Below, one piece after another: positions 22,959 through 30,812 of a DNA stretch of 35,406 nucleotides; within the stretch, counting starts at the first letter, position 1; each line of letters begins with the position of its first letter. A program made the position numbers and the translations under genes. The stretch comes from JAXMAR01 sp046350295 (GTDB lineage: Bacteria > Planctomycetota > Planctomycetia > Gemmatales > Gemmataceae): NCBI GenBank assembly GCA_046350295.1, contig JAXMAR010000062.1, forward strand, positions 1-35,406, in the 5' to 3' direction. The notes beneath the pieces are model-generated. The model saw only the letters and a list, made by a program, of their open reading frames with translations, was not told where the DNA came from and ran no database searches.

Positions 22959-24074
22959 CTAGAAGCCATACCGTTTCAACCCCTCCCGGCTGAGTTCGAC
23001 ACCCAGACCGGGTTTCTCGGGGATCGGCAAATAGCCTTCGGCATCCACCTTGAATGGCTCGGTAATGATCTCCTCGATATAGGGGGAGGGGGTGAGGTAC
23101 TCGACGTATCGCGCCACCGGCATCGCGGCCGAGAGTTGCAGATCGGCGGCCAACCCGATGGCGGTGTTCCAGCCGTGCGGGACCCATTGCACGTTGTGGT
23201 CGTAAGCCATCCAGGCGATGCGCCAGGCTTCGGAGATGCCGCCGCACTTGGTGGCGTCCGGCTGGATGACATCGACGGCGCCGCGCTCGAGGAAGGGGCG
23301 AAAGCTCTGGCGCCGGGTCAGCACCTCGCCCGTCGCGATCGGCAAGGGCGCGTTGCGGCGCAGCTCGATGAAGCCTTCGAGGTCGTCGGGCGGCAGCGCC
23401 TCCTCGAACCAGACAACATCGTGGTCGGCGAGCATCTTCGCCGTCTCCAGCGCCCACTTGTAACCGTGCGGCCAGAACTGCTCGCTGCCGCCGGCGTCCA
23501 CCATGATCTCGACCTCGGGCCCGACCGTCTCGCGCGCCGTGCGGATCAAGAGTTCATCGGTCTTCGCGTCGCGCCGGCCGAAGGGGCGCCAGCCGAGCTT
23601 GATGGCGCGGAAGCCGCGTGCGACGGTCGCCTCGAGCTTCTTGCGGAGAGGTTCGGGCTCGTCGAACAAGATCGAGCCATAGGGCTTGATGCGCTGGCGG
23701 TAGGAGCCGCCCAGGAGGCGGGCGATAGGCTGGTTGCAGACCTTGCCGAAGAGGTCCCAAAGGGCGATGTCGATGCCGCTGATGGCGTGCTCGACGGAGC
23801 CGCCGCGGCCCTGCCAGAAGGTCGTCTGCCGCAGCCTCTCGGTGAGGCGGCCCGGTTCGTCGCAACGTTCGCCGACGAGGAAGGGTCGCAACAGCTGCAC
23901 GGCGCCCTGCACGAGCGCCTTGCTGGTGAACACGCTCCCCACGCCCGTTAGCCCCCCATCGGTGAGGACCTCGAGGATCGTGTGGACGTCGTCTTCGGGC
24001 TTGAGCTCGTCGGCCCAGCCTCCCTCGACGGTCCCGCCGCGCAGCCCGGTGATGCGGATGTCGGTGATTTTCAT
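22959..24074 (-). CDS. Enolase-superfamily enzyme (mandelate racemase/muconate lactonizing type)
   Basis: A 371-residue sugar-acid dehydratase, racemase or similar enzyme that abstracts a proton next to a carboxylate. Metal ligands can be placed as Asp in IMVDAGG, Glu in VWFEEAL and Glu in IATGEVL. A Lys stands in AIKLGWRPFG, where mandelate racemase has KxK; only the first Lys is kept. The His-Asp pair is seen as QPDATKCGG and WVPHGWNT, as in the mandelate racemase subgroup. The capping domain begins MKITDIRI. The ATG lies in a divergent gap with the glycosyltransferase; TACACT 8 nt before it could be a -10 of a near-leaderless transcript. The substrate is not predictable. Confidence 0.9.
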   Translation of the reverse strand: MKITDIRITGLRGGTVEGGWADELKPEDDVHTILEVLTDGGLTGVGSVFTSKALVQGAVQLLRPFLVGERCDEPGRLTERLRQTTFWQGRGGSVEHAISGIDIALWDLFGKVCNQPIARLLGGSYRQRIKPYGSILFDEPEPLRKKLEATVARGFRAIKLGWRPFGRRDAKTDELLIRTARETVGPEVEIMVDAGGSEQFWPHGYKWALETAKMLADHDVVWFEEALPPDDLEGFIELRRNAPLPIATGEVLTRRQSFRPFLERGAVDVIQPDATKCGGISEAWRIAWMAYDHNVQWVPHGWNTAIGLAADLQLSAAMPVARYVEYLTPSPYIEEIITEPFKVDAEGYLPIPEKPGLGVELSREGLKRYGF

Positions 24075-24190
24075 GCGCTTAGTGTAGGGTGGCTGGGCGG
24101 ACTGGCCTTCCCCAAACGGCGCATCGAAGGTATCAGTGCGGAAGCGCTACGCGGCGCACGGCGGGTAGCGGCGGTCACGGAGGACGGCGC

Positions 24191-24922
24191 ATGGACGGTA
24201 AATCGTTATCACTCGTCATCCCGGCCTACAACGAGGAGGCGGGAATCGTCCAGGCGATCGCCGAAGCGGATGCCGCCTTGCCCCGTTTGACGCGGGCTTA
24301 CGAGATCGTGATCGTCGATGATGGCAGCCGCGACGCCACGGCGGACCTGGTTCGCGCCGAGGCGCGGCGCCGACCCCGCGTGCGCCTGTTGCGGCACGAA
24401 ATCAATCGCGGCTACGGCGCTGCCTTGCGCACCGGCTTCAAAGCCGCCCGCTTCGACTATGTCGCGTTCACCGACGCCGATTGCCAGTTCCACCTCGACG
24501 ACCTGGCTTGCCTCCTCTCCCTCACCGACCAGGCGCCGATCGCCGTCGGCCATCGAATGGGACGCCAGGATCCATGGCGACGCCGTTTTTTCTCTTGGGG
24601 CTACAACCGCCTCGCCCGGATGCTGCTCGGGACGCGCGTGCGCGACGTCGATTGCGCCCTTAAGGTCTTCCAGCGCGACGCTCTCAAGCAAATCCTGCCC
24701 GAGACGAATGGCTTTTTCGTCAACACGGAAATGCTGACCCGTGCCCGCCTGCTCGGCCTCGACGTGGCCGAGGCCGGCGTGCGCCACCGACCTCGGCTCA
24801 AGGGAAGCAGCAAGGTATCCCTTCTCGACATTCCGCGCACGCTGCGAAAGCTGATCCCCTTCTGGTGGTCGAATGTCCTGTGGCGCCGCCCCGCGCCCCA
24901 GCCCACCGCGGAAACCGCCTAG
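24191..24922 (+). CDS. GT2-family glycosyltransferase (dolichyl-phosphate mannosyltransferase-like)
   Basis: A 243-residue cytoplasmic or membrane-bound transferase of family GT2, of the DPM1/GtrB type that loads a sugar from a nucleotide donor onto a polyprenyl phosphate. The N-terminus SLVIPAYNEEAGI, the nucleotide-binding IVIVDDGSRDATADL and the metal motif FTDADCQFHLDDL are all present, with DVDCALKVFQRDAL later on. There is no C-terminal transmembrane pair, as found in GtrB. The ATG follows GGAGGACGGCGC. It ends just before a large inverted repeat shared with the convergent methyltransferase gene. Confidence 0.92.
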   Translation: MDGKSLSLVIPAYNEEAGIVQAIAEADAALPRLTRAYEIVIVDDGSRDATADLVRAEARRRPRVRLLRHEINRGYGAALRTGFKAARFDYVAFTDADCQFHLDDLACLLSLTDQAPIAVGHRMGRQDPWRRRFFSWGYNRLARMLLGTRVRDVDCALKVFQRDALKQILPETNGFFVNTEMLTRARLLGLDVAEAGVRHRPRLKGSSKVSLLDIPRTLRKLIPFWWSNVLWRRPAPQPTAETA

Positions 24923-24924
24923 CC

Positions 24925-25013
24925 AACCCCGGAACGCACGAAAAACACGAAGGTGAGGCCGATCACGCCTCTCCTTTCTGGTTTTTTTCGTGCTCTTCGT
25001 GCTTTCCGTGGTT
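24925..25013. repeat. Inverted pair of the 27-nt dispersed repeat (copies B-left and B-right)
   Basis: Left arm 24925-24951 and right arm 24987-25013 are 27 nt each and match at 23 of 27 positions as reverse complements, around a 35-nt loop. The pair almost exactly fills the space between the stop of the glycosyltransferase (24922) and the stop of the convergent methyltransferase (25013). With a run of seven T residues at 24982-24988 it may act as a terminator in both directions. It may also be a small palindromic mobile element. Confidence 0.75.
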
Positions 25014-25879
25014 CACTTCTTCTCATCGCGAATGGTCCAGAGATACAGTGTGTGCTCCCGGTGCGGGCCTTTGAACTCCACGATCTGATCCGGCTTCAGG
25101 TTCGGGAACGGGTAATCGTGCGCGACCAACCGCGTGCCCGGCTTGAGCTTCATCACCTGCGGTTCGAGCTTCTCCATGAACTCGGGCAGCATGTAAAAAG
25201 TGACGACGCTGGCCTTGTCGAGGTCCTTCACCTTGAGGGCGTCGCCGAGCCGGAACTCCGCTTGCTCCTTCGTTACCCCGTATTTCTTCATCGTCTCCTG
25301 GCAGTCCTTGAAGCGGGCCGGGTCGATATCGACGCCGACGCCGCGCGCCCCGAATCTCTTGGCCGCGATGCAGACGATGCGGCCGTCGCCGCAGCCCAGG
25401 TCGTAGACGACGTCGCTCTTGGCTTGCAGCGTCTTGAGCAGCGCGACGACGGAAGGGGCCGCGTACTCACTCTTGCCTGCCAGGACCTCAGCCATCGTCA
25501 CGTGCGGGATTCCCTTCGTCGCTTCGCTATTGATCTTGTCGATCGCCTTGTTCACTCCCGCCAGCGCGTCGCTCAATTCCTTCTGCTGTTGCGGCGTGAG
25601 GCCGGCGACGCGGGCGCCGAAGACCTCTTTGAAGGCGAGAGGGGGGATCGTCTTCTTCTTTTTCTCGGCGTTGGCGAGGTCGATGACGCGGTTGATGGAG
25701 CGGACGACATCCATCATGTCCTTGTTGACCGCGGCCATGTCGAGCATCTTCTCCACGACCTCCTCCTCGGTGGGGACGTAGATGATGCGGCACGTCACCT
25801 TCTCCTCGCCGCCGGTGGCGAAGGGAAGGGTGGCGAGCAGAACGGCGATACCACCGAAGATTGCGCGCAAAGAGGACAC
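25013..25879 (-). CDS. Exported class I SAM-dependent methyltransferase
   Basis: A 288-residue protein with a signal peptide (about residues 1-23) and a Rossmann methyltransferase domain. SAM-binding motif I is VVYDLGCGDGRIV (about residues 157-169), followed by GVGVDIDPARF. The family often begins YVPTxxxVVEKML directly before motif I; here IIYVPTEEEVVEKML (32-46) is separated from motif I by about 110 residues of Lys-rich helical sequence. GTG 25879 was chosen because a CGGAGA site lies 8 nt upstream and the signal peptide begins there, downstream of a TATAAT box; the frame is open to 25987. An exported methyltransferase is odd, since SAM is cytoplasmic, so the hydrophobic segment may be a membrane anchor facing inward. 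Confidence 0.82.
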   Translation of the reverse strand: MSSLRAIFGGIAVLLATLPFATGGEEKVTCRIIYVPTEEEVVEKMLDMAAVNKDMMDVVRSINRVIDLANAEKKKKTIPPLAFKEVFGARVAGLTPQQQKELSDALAGVNKAIDKINSEATKGIPHVTMAEVLAGKSEYAAPSVVALLKTLQAKSDVVYDLGCGDGRIVCIAAKRFGARGVGVDIDPARFKDCQETMKKYGVTKEQAEFRLGDALKVKDLDKASVVTFYMLPEFMEKLEPQVMKLKPGTRLVAHDYPFPNLKPDQIVEFKGPHREHTLYLWTIRDEKK

Positions 25880-25937
25880 GAGGATTCTCCGCCGGATGAA
25901 GAAGGAAGCCCGGGCGCCGGATGGGGCATCGTCCGGC

Positions 25938-25943
25938 ATTATA
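25938..25943 (-). promoter_or_regulatory. Perfect -10 box for the methyltransferase gene
   Basis: TATAAT on the minus strand, 58 nt upstream of the chosen GTG; it rules against the more distant in-frame starts. The -35 region is weak. Confidence 0.45.
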
Positions 25944-26028
25944 CAAGACGATGCCGAGGCAGGAAGCGGCGGGAAAACGATGGCCAACGGTTGACAGGCT
26001 GCTGAGAATCAAGGATAGAGGATGGCCC

Positions 26029-26586
26029 ATGATTCTTCGCATTGCTCAGCTTGGTCAGCCGGCGCTGCGCCATGCCGCCGTCGAAGTGGCGGCGGGCGAT
26101 ATCGCCGCGCCTGAATTCCAGCGCTTTATCCGCGACATGCTCGCCACGCTCGACGCCGCGGGCGGTGTCGGTCTGGCGGCGCCGCAGGTCTTCAGCGACA
26201 AGCGCATCTTCCTGGCCGCGGTTCTTCCGCCGAATGACCCGGATGCCATGCCCGGGATCGAGATCTTCATCAATCCTGTGCTGACCCATGCGTCGAGCGA
26301 GAAGGCGACCGGCTGGGAAGGCTGCCTCAGCTTTCCGGAATTGCTTGTCAACGTGCCGCGCCACCGCGTCGTCCGCATGAGCTATCTCGATCACCAGGGC
26401 CAGTCCAGCGTCATCGATCTGCAAGGCTTTCCGGCCCGTGTCGTGCAGCATGAACTGGACCACCTCAACGGCATCTTGACCCTCGATCGCGCCCCCTCCA
26501 CGCGCGACATCATCAAAGCGAGCGAGATCGACGTCGTCCTCAAGAAAACCGCGCCGCCCGTCGGACCGCACCCCGCAGAGTCGTAA
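26029..26586 (+). CDS. def: Peptide deformylase
   Basis: A 185-residue metallohydrolase that removes the formyl group from the N-terminal Met of new proteins. All three family motifs are present: GVGLAAPQ (about residues 45-52), EGCLS (97-101, with metal ligand Cys99) and QHELDH (140-145, ligands His141 and His145, catalytic Glu142). Length and order fit the enzyme. ATG 26029 starts MILRIAQLGQPALR, and AGAGGATGGCCC lies before it; the frame is open upstream to 25921. TTGACA at 25991-25996 with GATAGA 17 nt later could be a promoter, though the transcript would then start almost at the ATG. It is divergent from the methyltransferase gene. Confidence 0.96.
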   Translation: MILRIAQLGQPALRHAAVEVAAGDIAAPEFQRFIRDMLATLDAAGGVGLAAPQVFSDKRIFLAAVLPPNDPDAMPGIEIFINPVLTHASSEKATGWEGCLSFPELLVNVPRHRVVRMSYLDHQGQSSVIDLQGFPARVVQHELDHLNGILTLDRAPSTRDIIKASEIDVVLKKTAPPVGPHPAES

Positions 26587-26611
26587 ATGGGACAGTCGCG
26601 CTGCCATGGGC

Positions 26612-26968
26612 CTACATCCGCCGCAGCGTGATGCGAAACCATGGATCGGAAAACACCATCGTCCTGCCGTCCACGTAGGTCACGCTGTAGTAGAGCCGAT
26701 TGGGCCGACCTGCCAGGTAATAGTGGATCGTGATGATGCCGCCGCGCGAGGTGGCTTGCCAGGTCCATGTCCCGGTCACCGGCGCTCCGCCCGTGACCTG
26801 CACCGTGACGCCGCCGCCGGTGACGACGAGGGTGATGCCGCCCGAGCCATCGTCAAAGTTGCCTTTCCACACGCCGACGGGTGGCGGCGCCTCTTGAGCG
26901 GACGCGACGCCCTGGACGCCCAACAGACCGACGCAGGCCAAAAAAGCGACGAAACTCAAACACCTCAT
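26612..26968 (-). CDS. Small secreted beta-rich protein of unknown function
   Basis: A 118-residue protein with a clear signal peptide, ending GVASAQE near residue 25. The mature part is beta-rich: VGVWKGNFDDG, GITLVVTGGGVTVQV, VTGTWTWQATSRGG and IITIHYYLAGRPNRLYYSV, which looks like a small beta-barrel or lipocalin-like fold. The ATG follows AAGGGA. It is convergent with def, with 25 nt between the stops. No family was recognised and no catalytic residues stand out. Confidence 0.75.
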   Translation of the reverse strand: MRCLSFVAFLACVGLLGVQGVASAQEAPPPVGVWKGNFDDGSGGITLVVTGGGVTVQVTGGAPVTGTWTWQATSRGGIITIHYYLAGRPNRLYYSVTYVDGRTMVFSDPWFRITLRRM

Positions 26969-27112
26969 GACTTTGTCCCTTCAATCGGATTTGGTGGGAC
27001 GCCGCGGCCGGAGCGGCGTTCCTATTGTTGGATCGCCACGAATAGCCGGTCGCAGCCGGTCTGTGACAACAAATGCCGGCCGACGCGGCGTCCGCGCGTT
27101 ACCGATTTCGGG

Positions 27113-27140
27113 ATGACGTCCCCTTTTTTTCTGTTAGAAT
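27113..27140 (+). promoter_or_regulatory. Candidate promoter of the DUF1501 gene
   Basis: ATGACG (27113-27118), a 16-nt spacer and TAGAAT (27135-27140, five of six to the -10 consensus), 81 nt upstream of the ATG at 27222. Confidence 0.4.
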
Positions 27141-27221
27141 CGCCCGTGTCGACAGTTTTATCTGTGCCCGCCGGGCGTCCCCCGGCCAACCTTTCCCTTG
27201 CTCCTTTCAGAGGGTCGATTC

Positions 27222-28574
27222 ATGGCTGCCCCTCGTATCTCCCGTCGTGAGTTGATGCAGCTTTCCGCCGCCGGCGTCGTCGGCTACTCCCTTTCCGGCT
27301 GGCTTGGCAAACTTGCGGCCCAGACCGCCGAAAGCCCCGCCCGCCGCCGCGCCTGCATCCTCCTGTGGATGAACGGCGGCCCCAGCCAGATCGACACCTT
27401 CGACCCCAAGCCCGGCCACGCCAACGGCGGCCCGGTCCGCGCCATCGACACCAACGTCGAAGGCATCCGCATCAGCGAATACCTGCCGCGCCTCGCCCGG
27501 CACATGGACAAGCTCGCCCTCATCCGCTCCATGTCCACCCGCGAAGGCGACCATGGCCGCGGCACCTTCCTCATGCGGACCGGCTACCTGCCGCAAGGCC
27601 CGCTGCAATACCCGACCCTTGGCTCCCTCGTCTCCAAGGAACTGGTCAACGACGAGTGCCCCCTCCCCAACTTCGTCAGCATCGCCCCCTACCGCATCTT
27701 CAACCCCGCCGCCTTCGGACCAGGCTACCTGGGCCCGCGCTACGCTCCGCTGCTCGTCGGCGATCAACTCAACCCCGGCGGCGCCATCGGCCGCGGCGCC
27801 GACGGCTATCTCGACGCCCTCCGCGTCAACGACATGGAGGCCGCCCCCGGCGTCAGCCGCGAGCACTTCGACGGCCGCGTCGGCCTGCTCGAGGGCCTCG
27901 AACGCGATTTCACCGCGACGCACCCCGGCGCCGCCCCTGCCAGTCACATGACTGCTTACGAGCGGGCCGCCCGCCTCATCCGCACCGACGCCCGCACCGC
28001 GTTCAACCTCGACGATGAGCCCGCCCGCCTGCGCGACAGCTATGGCCGAAACCTCTTCGGTCAGGGCTGCCTCCTGGCCCGCCGCCGTCGAGCCGCGGCG
28101 TCCCCTTCGTCGAGGTCACCCTCGGCGCCACGCCGATGAACCCCGCCGGCTGGGACACTCACGGCCAGAATTTCGTCAACGTCAAGCGCCTCTGCGAAGT
28201 CCTCGACCCCGCCTGGGCCAGCCTGATGACGACCTCGCTGACCGCGGGCCTCCTCGAAACCACCACCATCGTCTGGATGGGCGAGTCGGCCCGGCACCCC
28301 CATCAACGGCGGCCAGGGCCGCGACCATTTCCCAACGCCTGGTCCACCGTCGTCGGCGGCGGCGGCATCCGCGGCCGGCCGCGTCTTCGGCCGCACCAGC
28401 GCCGACGGCATGGTGGTCGATACCGCCCACCGCTGCCATCGCCACCAAGGACCTCATCGCTACCGTCTGCTCGCCCTCGGCATCGACCCGCGCGGCACCA
28501 ACATGTCCAACGTCGGCTGGCCCATTCCGATCGCCGACCGCGATTCGCAGCCGATCCGCGAGATTTTGGCTTAG
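27222..28574 (+). pseudogene. DUF1501 Tat-exported protein, broken by several indels
   Basis: DUF1501 proteins are sulfatase-like exported proteins very common in planctomycetes. The first 290 codons are intact: twin-arginine signal SRRELMQLSAAG, then LLWMNGGPSQIDTFDPKPG and SMSTREGDHGRGTFLMRTGY. From about 28080 the family sequence continues only by changing frame: VPFVEVTLGATP...GWDTHGQN, then GTPINGGQGRDHF (flanked by two compensating shifts), GRVFGRTSADGM, ATKDLIATVC, and last NMSNVGWPIPIADRDSQ to REILA and TAG at 28572-28574. About six single-base indels lie in some 450 bp. The amino-acid sequence is otherwise well kept, so the damage is recent or an assembly artefact. Confidence 0.8.
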
Positions 28575-28580
28575 GCACGG

Positions 28581-28607
28581 CGCCACGGAAGACACGAAAG
28601 ATACGAA
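28581..28607 (-). repeat. Dispersed 27-nt repeat, copy C
   Basis: On the minus strand it starts TTCGTATC and ends TTCCGTGGCG, related to copies A and B. It begins 6 nt after the DUF1501 stop codon and directly precedes a terminator hairpin. Confidence 0.65.
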
Positions 28608-28611
28608 AGAA

Positions 28612-28640
28612 GACAGGAGGCGTGTGCCTCCCGTCTTTTT
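28612..28640 (+). terminator. Rho-independent terminator after the DUF1501 gene
   Basis: GGAGGC/GCCTCC stem with a GTGT loop, extended by GAC/GTC around a mismatch, then five T residues (28636-28640). The remaining gap to the next gene (28641-28853) shows no other clear element. Confidence 0.75.
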
Positions 28641-28853
28641 GTCAGCGCCATCGCCTGAACAGGGCGTTGACAAGGCTGTTCCCGGGCGCAACGCTTGGCG
28701 GTTTCGCCGGCAGCGACCCTCGCGGACGTATCACCGTCGCCGACCGCCTGAAACGCCCCGGAAAAAACTCGTCACATCTCCACCTTTGCCGCCAATTGGC
28801 CTGCGAGCGTTTCGCCCGCGGACCCATTTCACCTGTCAGCAAAGGATTTTCCC

Positions 28854-30392
28854 ATGAATATTGTCCACCGTTGGCGCCGTCTCGTGGCGGTCAGCCTTTT
28901 CAGTTTGCTCTTTTTCGGCGCCTGTAGCCTCTCCGACGCCGCCGCCGGCAAAGTGCACGGCAAAGTGCAATACGAGAAGATCCTCTTCCGCAACCCCAAG
29001 ACCGGCGCCGCCGGCCTGGATCTCGCCCATCCCGTCCTCCGACCCGTCGCCGGCGCCAAGGTCGAGCTCGTCGACGCCGCCGCCAAGGTCCTCGCCCGCG
29101 GCGTCACCGACGCGGCCGGCGCTTACACCCTCTCCTGGTCCGCCGCCGCCGCCCCCTCCGCCCACGTCCGCGTCCTCGCCGACGCCGATAACGCCGTGAT
29201 CGTCGACCATTTCAGCCCGCACGCGACCTACGCGGTCAGCAGCGAGAACTGGACCCTGCCCGAAGGCGTCGCCAGCAAGGACATCGTCGCCAAGGACAAG
29301 ACGCGCGACTCCGGCCCCTTCAACATCCTTGCCGCCCTGCAGATCGGCAACAAGATGCTCCGCGCCGCCGAACCCGGCATCGCCATTCCGCGCGTCACCA
29401 TCTTCTGGACCACCAAGCATCGCGCCGGAACCAGCTACTTCATGCCGAGCACGAAACAGGCTTACATCCTCGGTGATCGCGCCGTCGACTCCGACGAGTT
29501 CGACGACGTCGTCATCCTCCACGAATACGGCCATTTCATCGCCGCCGTCTTCGCCAAGGATGACAGCCCGGGCGGCAACCACAACCGCGGCGAGAAGGTC
29601 GACCCGCGCCTCGCCTGGGGCGAAGGCTGGGGCAACTTCTTCGCCTGTGCCGCCCTCAACGACCCGCGCTACGTCGACACCGGCGTCACCTCCGACGGCT
29701 CCGGCGTCCGCATCCAGTACAGCCTCGACGACGACGCGCCCGCCTGGGACAATCCCGGCTACTGGAGCGAGCACTCCGTCGGCGGCGTCCTCTGGGACAT
29801 CTTCGACAAGCGCCCCGGCAAGAACCACCTCGGCTGCGGCTTCGGCGAGATCTGGCGCGCCCTGCGCAGCAAGGCCTGGAACGACCTGCCCCCCTACCGC
29901 CACCTGATCGACTTCGCCGACATCTTCGTCGCCCGCAATCCCGGCATCGCCAAGGGCGTCACCGCCATCCTCGCCGCCCGCGGCATCAAGTACTCGCCCG
30001 GCAAGACTCCTTCCGTCCCCAACCCCTTCGTCCGCGCCTTGAAGACCGGCGCCATCGAGGCGGGCGACCTGGATAGCCGGCCCGGTACCAACAAGCAGGG
30101 CGCCACCGCCGTCTTCAGCTTCACGCTGACCGAAAAGAAGAAGGTCAACCTCCACCTCGACATCGTCTCGAGCAAGGACAAGAAGAACGCCGACCTCGAT
30201 CTCTACCTGATCGGCGCCGACGGCAAGACCATCAAGTCCTCCCGAGCGACCAACGGCGTCGGCGGCACGGAGAGCATCGCCCAGGAACTGCCCGCCGGCC
30301 GCTACTTCGTCGAGGTCCGCAGCTTCTCCACCATGACCTCCGGCGCCACCGTCACCAACACCGGCTCGTTCAAGATGCGTGCCGACTATTGA
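28854..30392 (+). CDS. Secreted zinc metalloprotease with C-terminal PPC domain
   Basis: A 512-residue exported protein. The signal peptide is hydrophobic (LFSLLFFGACS); the Cys at about 24 might be a lipid site, though the lipobox is imperfect. A short carboxypeptidase-regulatory-like domain (about 35-115, with GAKVELVDAAAKVLARGV) precedes the catalytic part. The zincin motif HEYGHF is at residues 223-228, and WGEGWGNFF (about 254-262) could give the third ligand or a supporting Glu. The C-terminal 100 residues (AVFSFTLTEKKKVNLHLD to GRYFVEVRSFS) form a bacterial pre-peptidase C-terminal beta-sandwich. It should be active in the periplasm-like space or outside the cell. A strong terminator follows. 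Confidence 0.88.
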   Translation: MNIVHRWRRLVAVSLFSLLFFGACSLSDAAAGKVHGKVQYEKILFRNPKTGAAGLDLAHPVLRPVAGAKVELVDAAAKVLARGVTDAAGAYTLSWSAAAAPSAHVRVLADADNAVIVDHFSPHATYAVSSENWTLPEGVASKDIVAKDKTRDSGPFNILAALQIGNKMLRAAEPGIAIPRVTIFWTTKHRAGTSYFMPSTKQAYILGDRAVDSDEFDDVVILHEYGHFIAAVFAKDDSPGGNHNRGEKVDPRLAWGEGWGNFFACAALNDPRYVDTGVTSDGSGVRIQYSLDDDAPAWDNPGYWSEHSVGGVLWDIFDKRPGKNHLGCGFGEIWRALRSKAWNDLPPYRHLIDFADIFVARNPGIAKGVTAILAARGIKYSPGKTPSVPNPFVRALKTGAIEAGDLDSRPGTNKQGATAVFSFTLTEKKKVNLHLDIVSSKDKKNADLDLYLIGADGKTIKSSRATNGVGGTESIAQELPAGRYFVEVRSFSTMTSGATVTNTGSFKMRADY

Positions 30393-30421
30393 TGCGCCGC
30401 CCCGTTACCAACGAAGTCGAA

Positions 30422-30456
30422 GCGAGCCGCCGGCCCGACCGGCGGCTCGCGTTCTT
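30422..30456 (+). terminator. Rho-independent terminator after the metalloprotease gene
   Basis: A perfect 12-bp stem (30422-30433 with 30439-30450) and a 5-nt loop, followed by GTTCTT. It starts 30 nt after the stop codon. Confidence 0.75.
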
Positions 30457-30709
30457 GAGGCGATCCCTTCCCTTCTTGATCACTTTTCCACGCAACGGAT
30501 CAAGCACGCAAAAGCGCCACAACTATCGGCCACCCTTGGACTTACTTAACCACCCAGCTCCCTTCTCGTTCACTTCGCCCCCGGCCACCCCCTATGCAAC
30601 CGACATCGAAAACCGCCCATCCCCGCGCCCATAATGAAGGTTGGAGCCCCATCGTCCCATGGCCCACACCACCCACGACCGTCATCCAGCCAACCACCCC
30701 AAATTGGAA

Positions 30710-30740
30710 ATTGCTAATCGTCAATTGCTAATTGTCAATT
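30710..30740. repeat. AT-rich 14-bp tandem repeat
   Basis: Two copies of ATTGCTAATYGTCA (30710-30723 and 30724-30737) plus ATT. It is strikingly AT-rich in a GC-rich window and lies upstream of the ATPase gene, covering a possible TTG start at 30732. Confidence 0.7.
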
Positions 30741-30812
30741 CCTCCGCCTGACCTGGTCCACCCGGACTTTGTCACCCAACTTGACACCACTCACCACTCA
30801 CCCGGCGAAGCC

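Larger units (their letters stand above)
30393..30812. other. Gene-free stretch of about 420 nt with terminator and AT-rich repeat
   Basis: Between the metalloprotease and the ATPase gene. It holds a strong terminator near its left end and a 14-bp tandem repeat near its right end. The part 30451-30700 shows no clear gene; the plus-strand frame 30389-30634 has no family features. Confidence 0.6.

Noticed and set aside
28667..28672. TTGACA as a promoter for the metalloprotease
   Set aside because: No acceptable -10 lies 16-18 nt downstream, and it is over 180 nt from the start codon.
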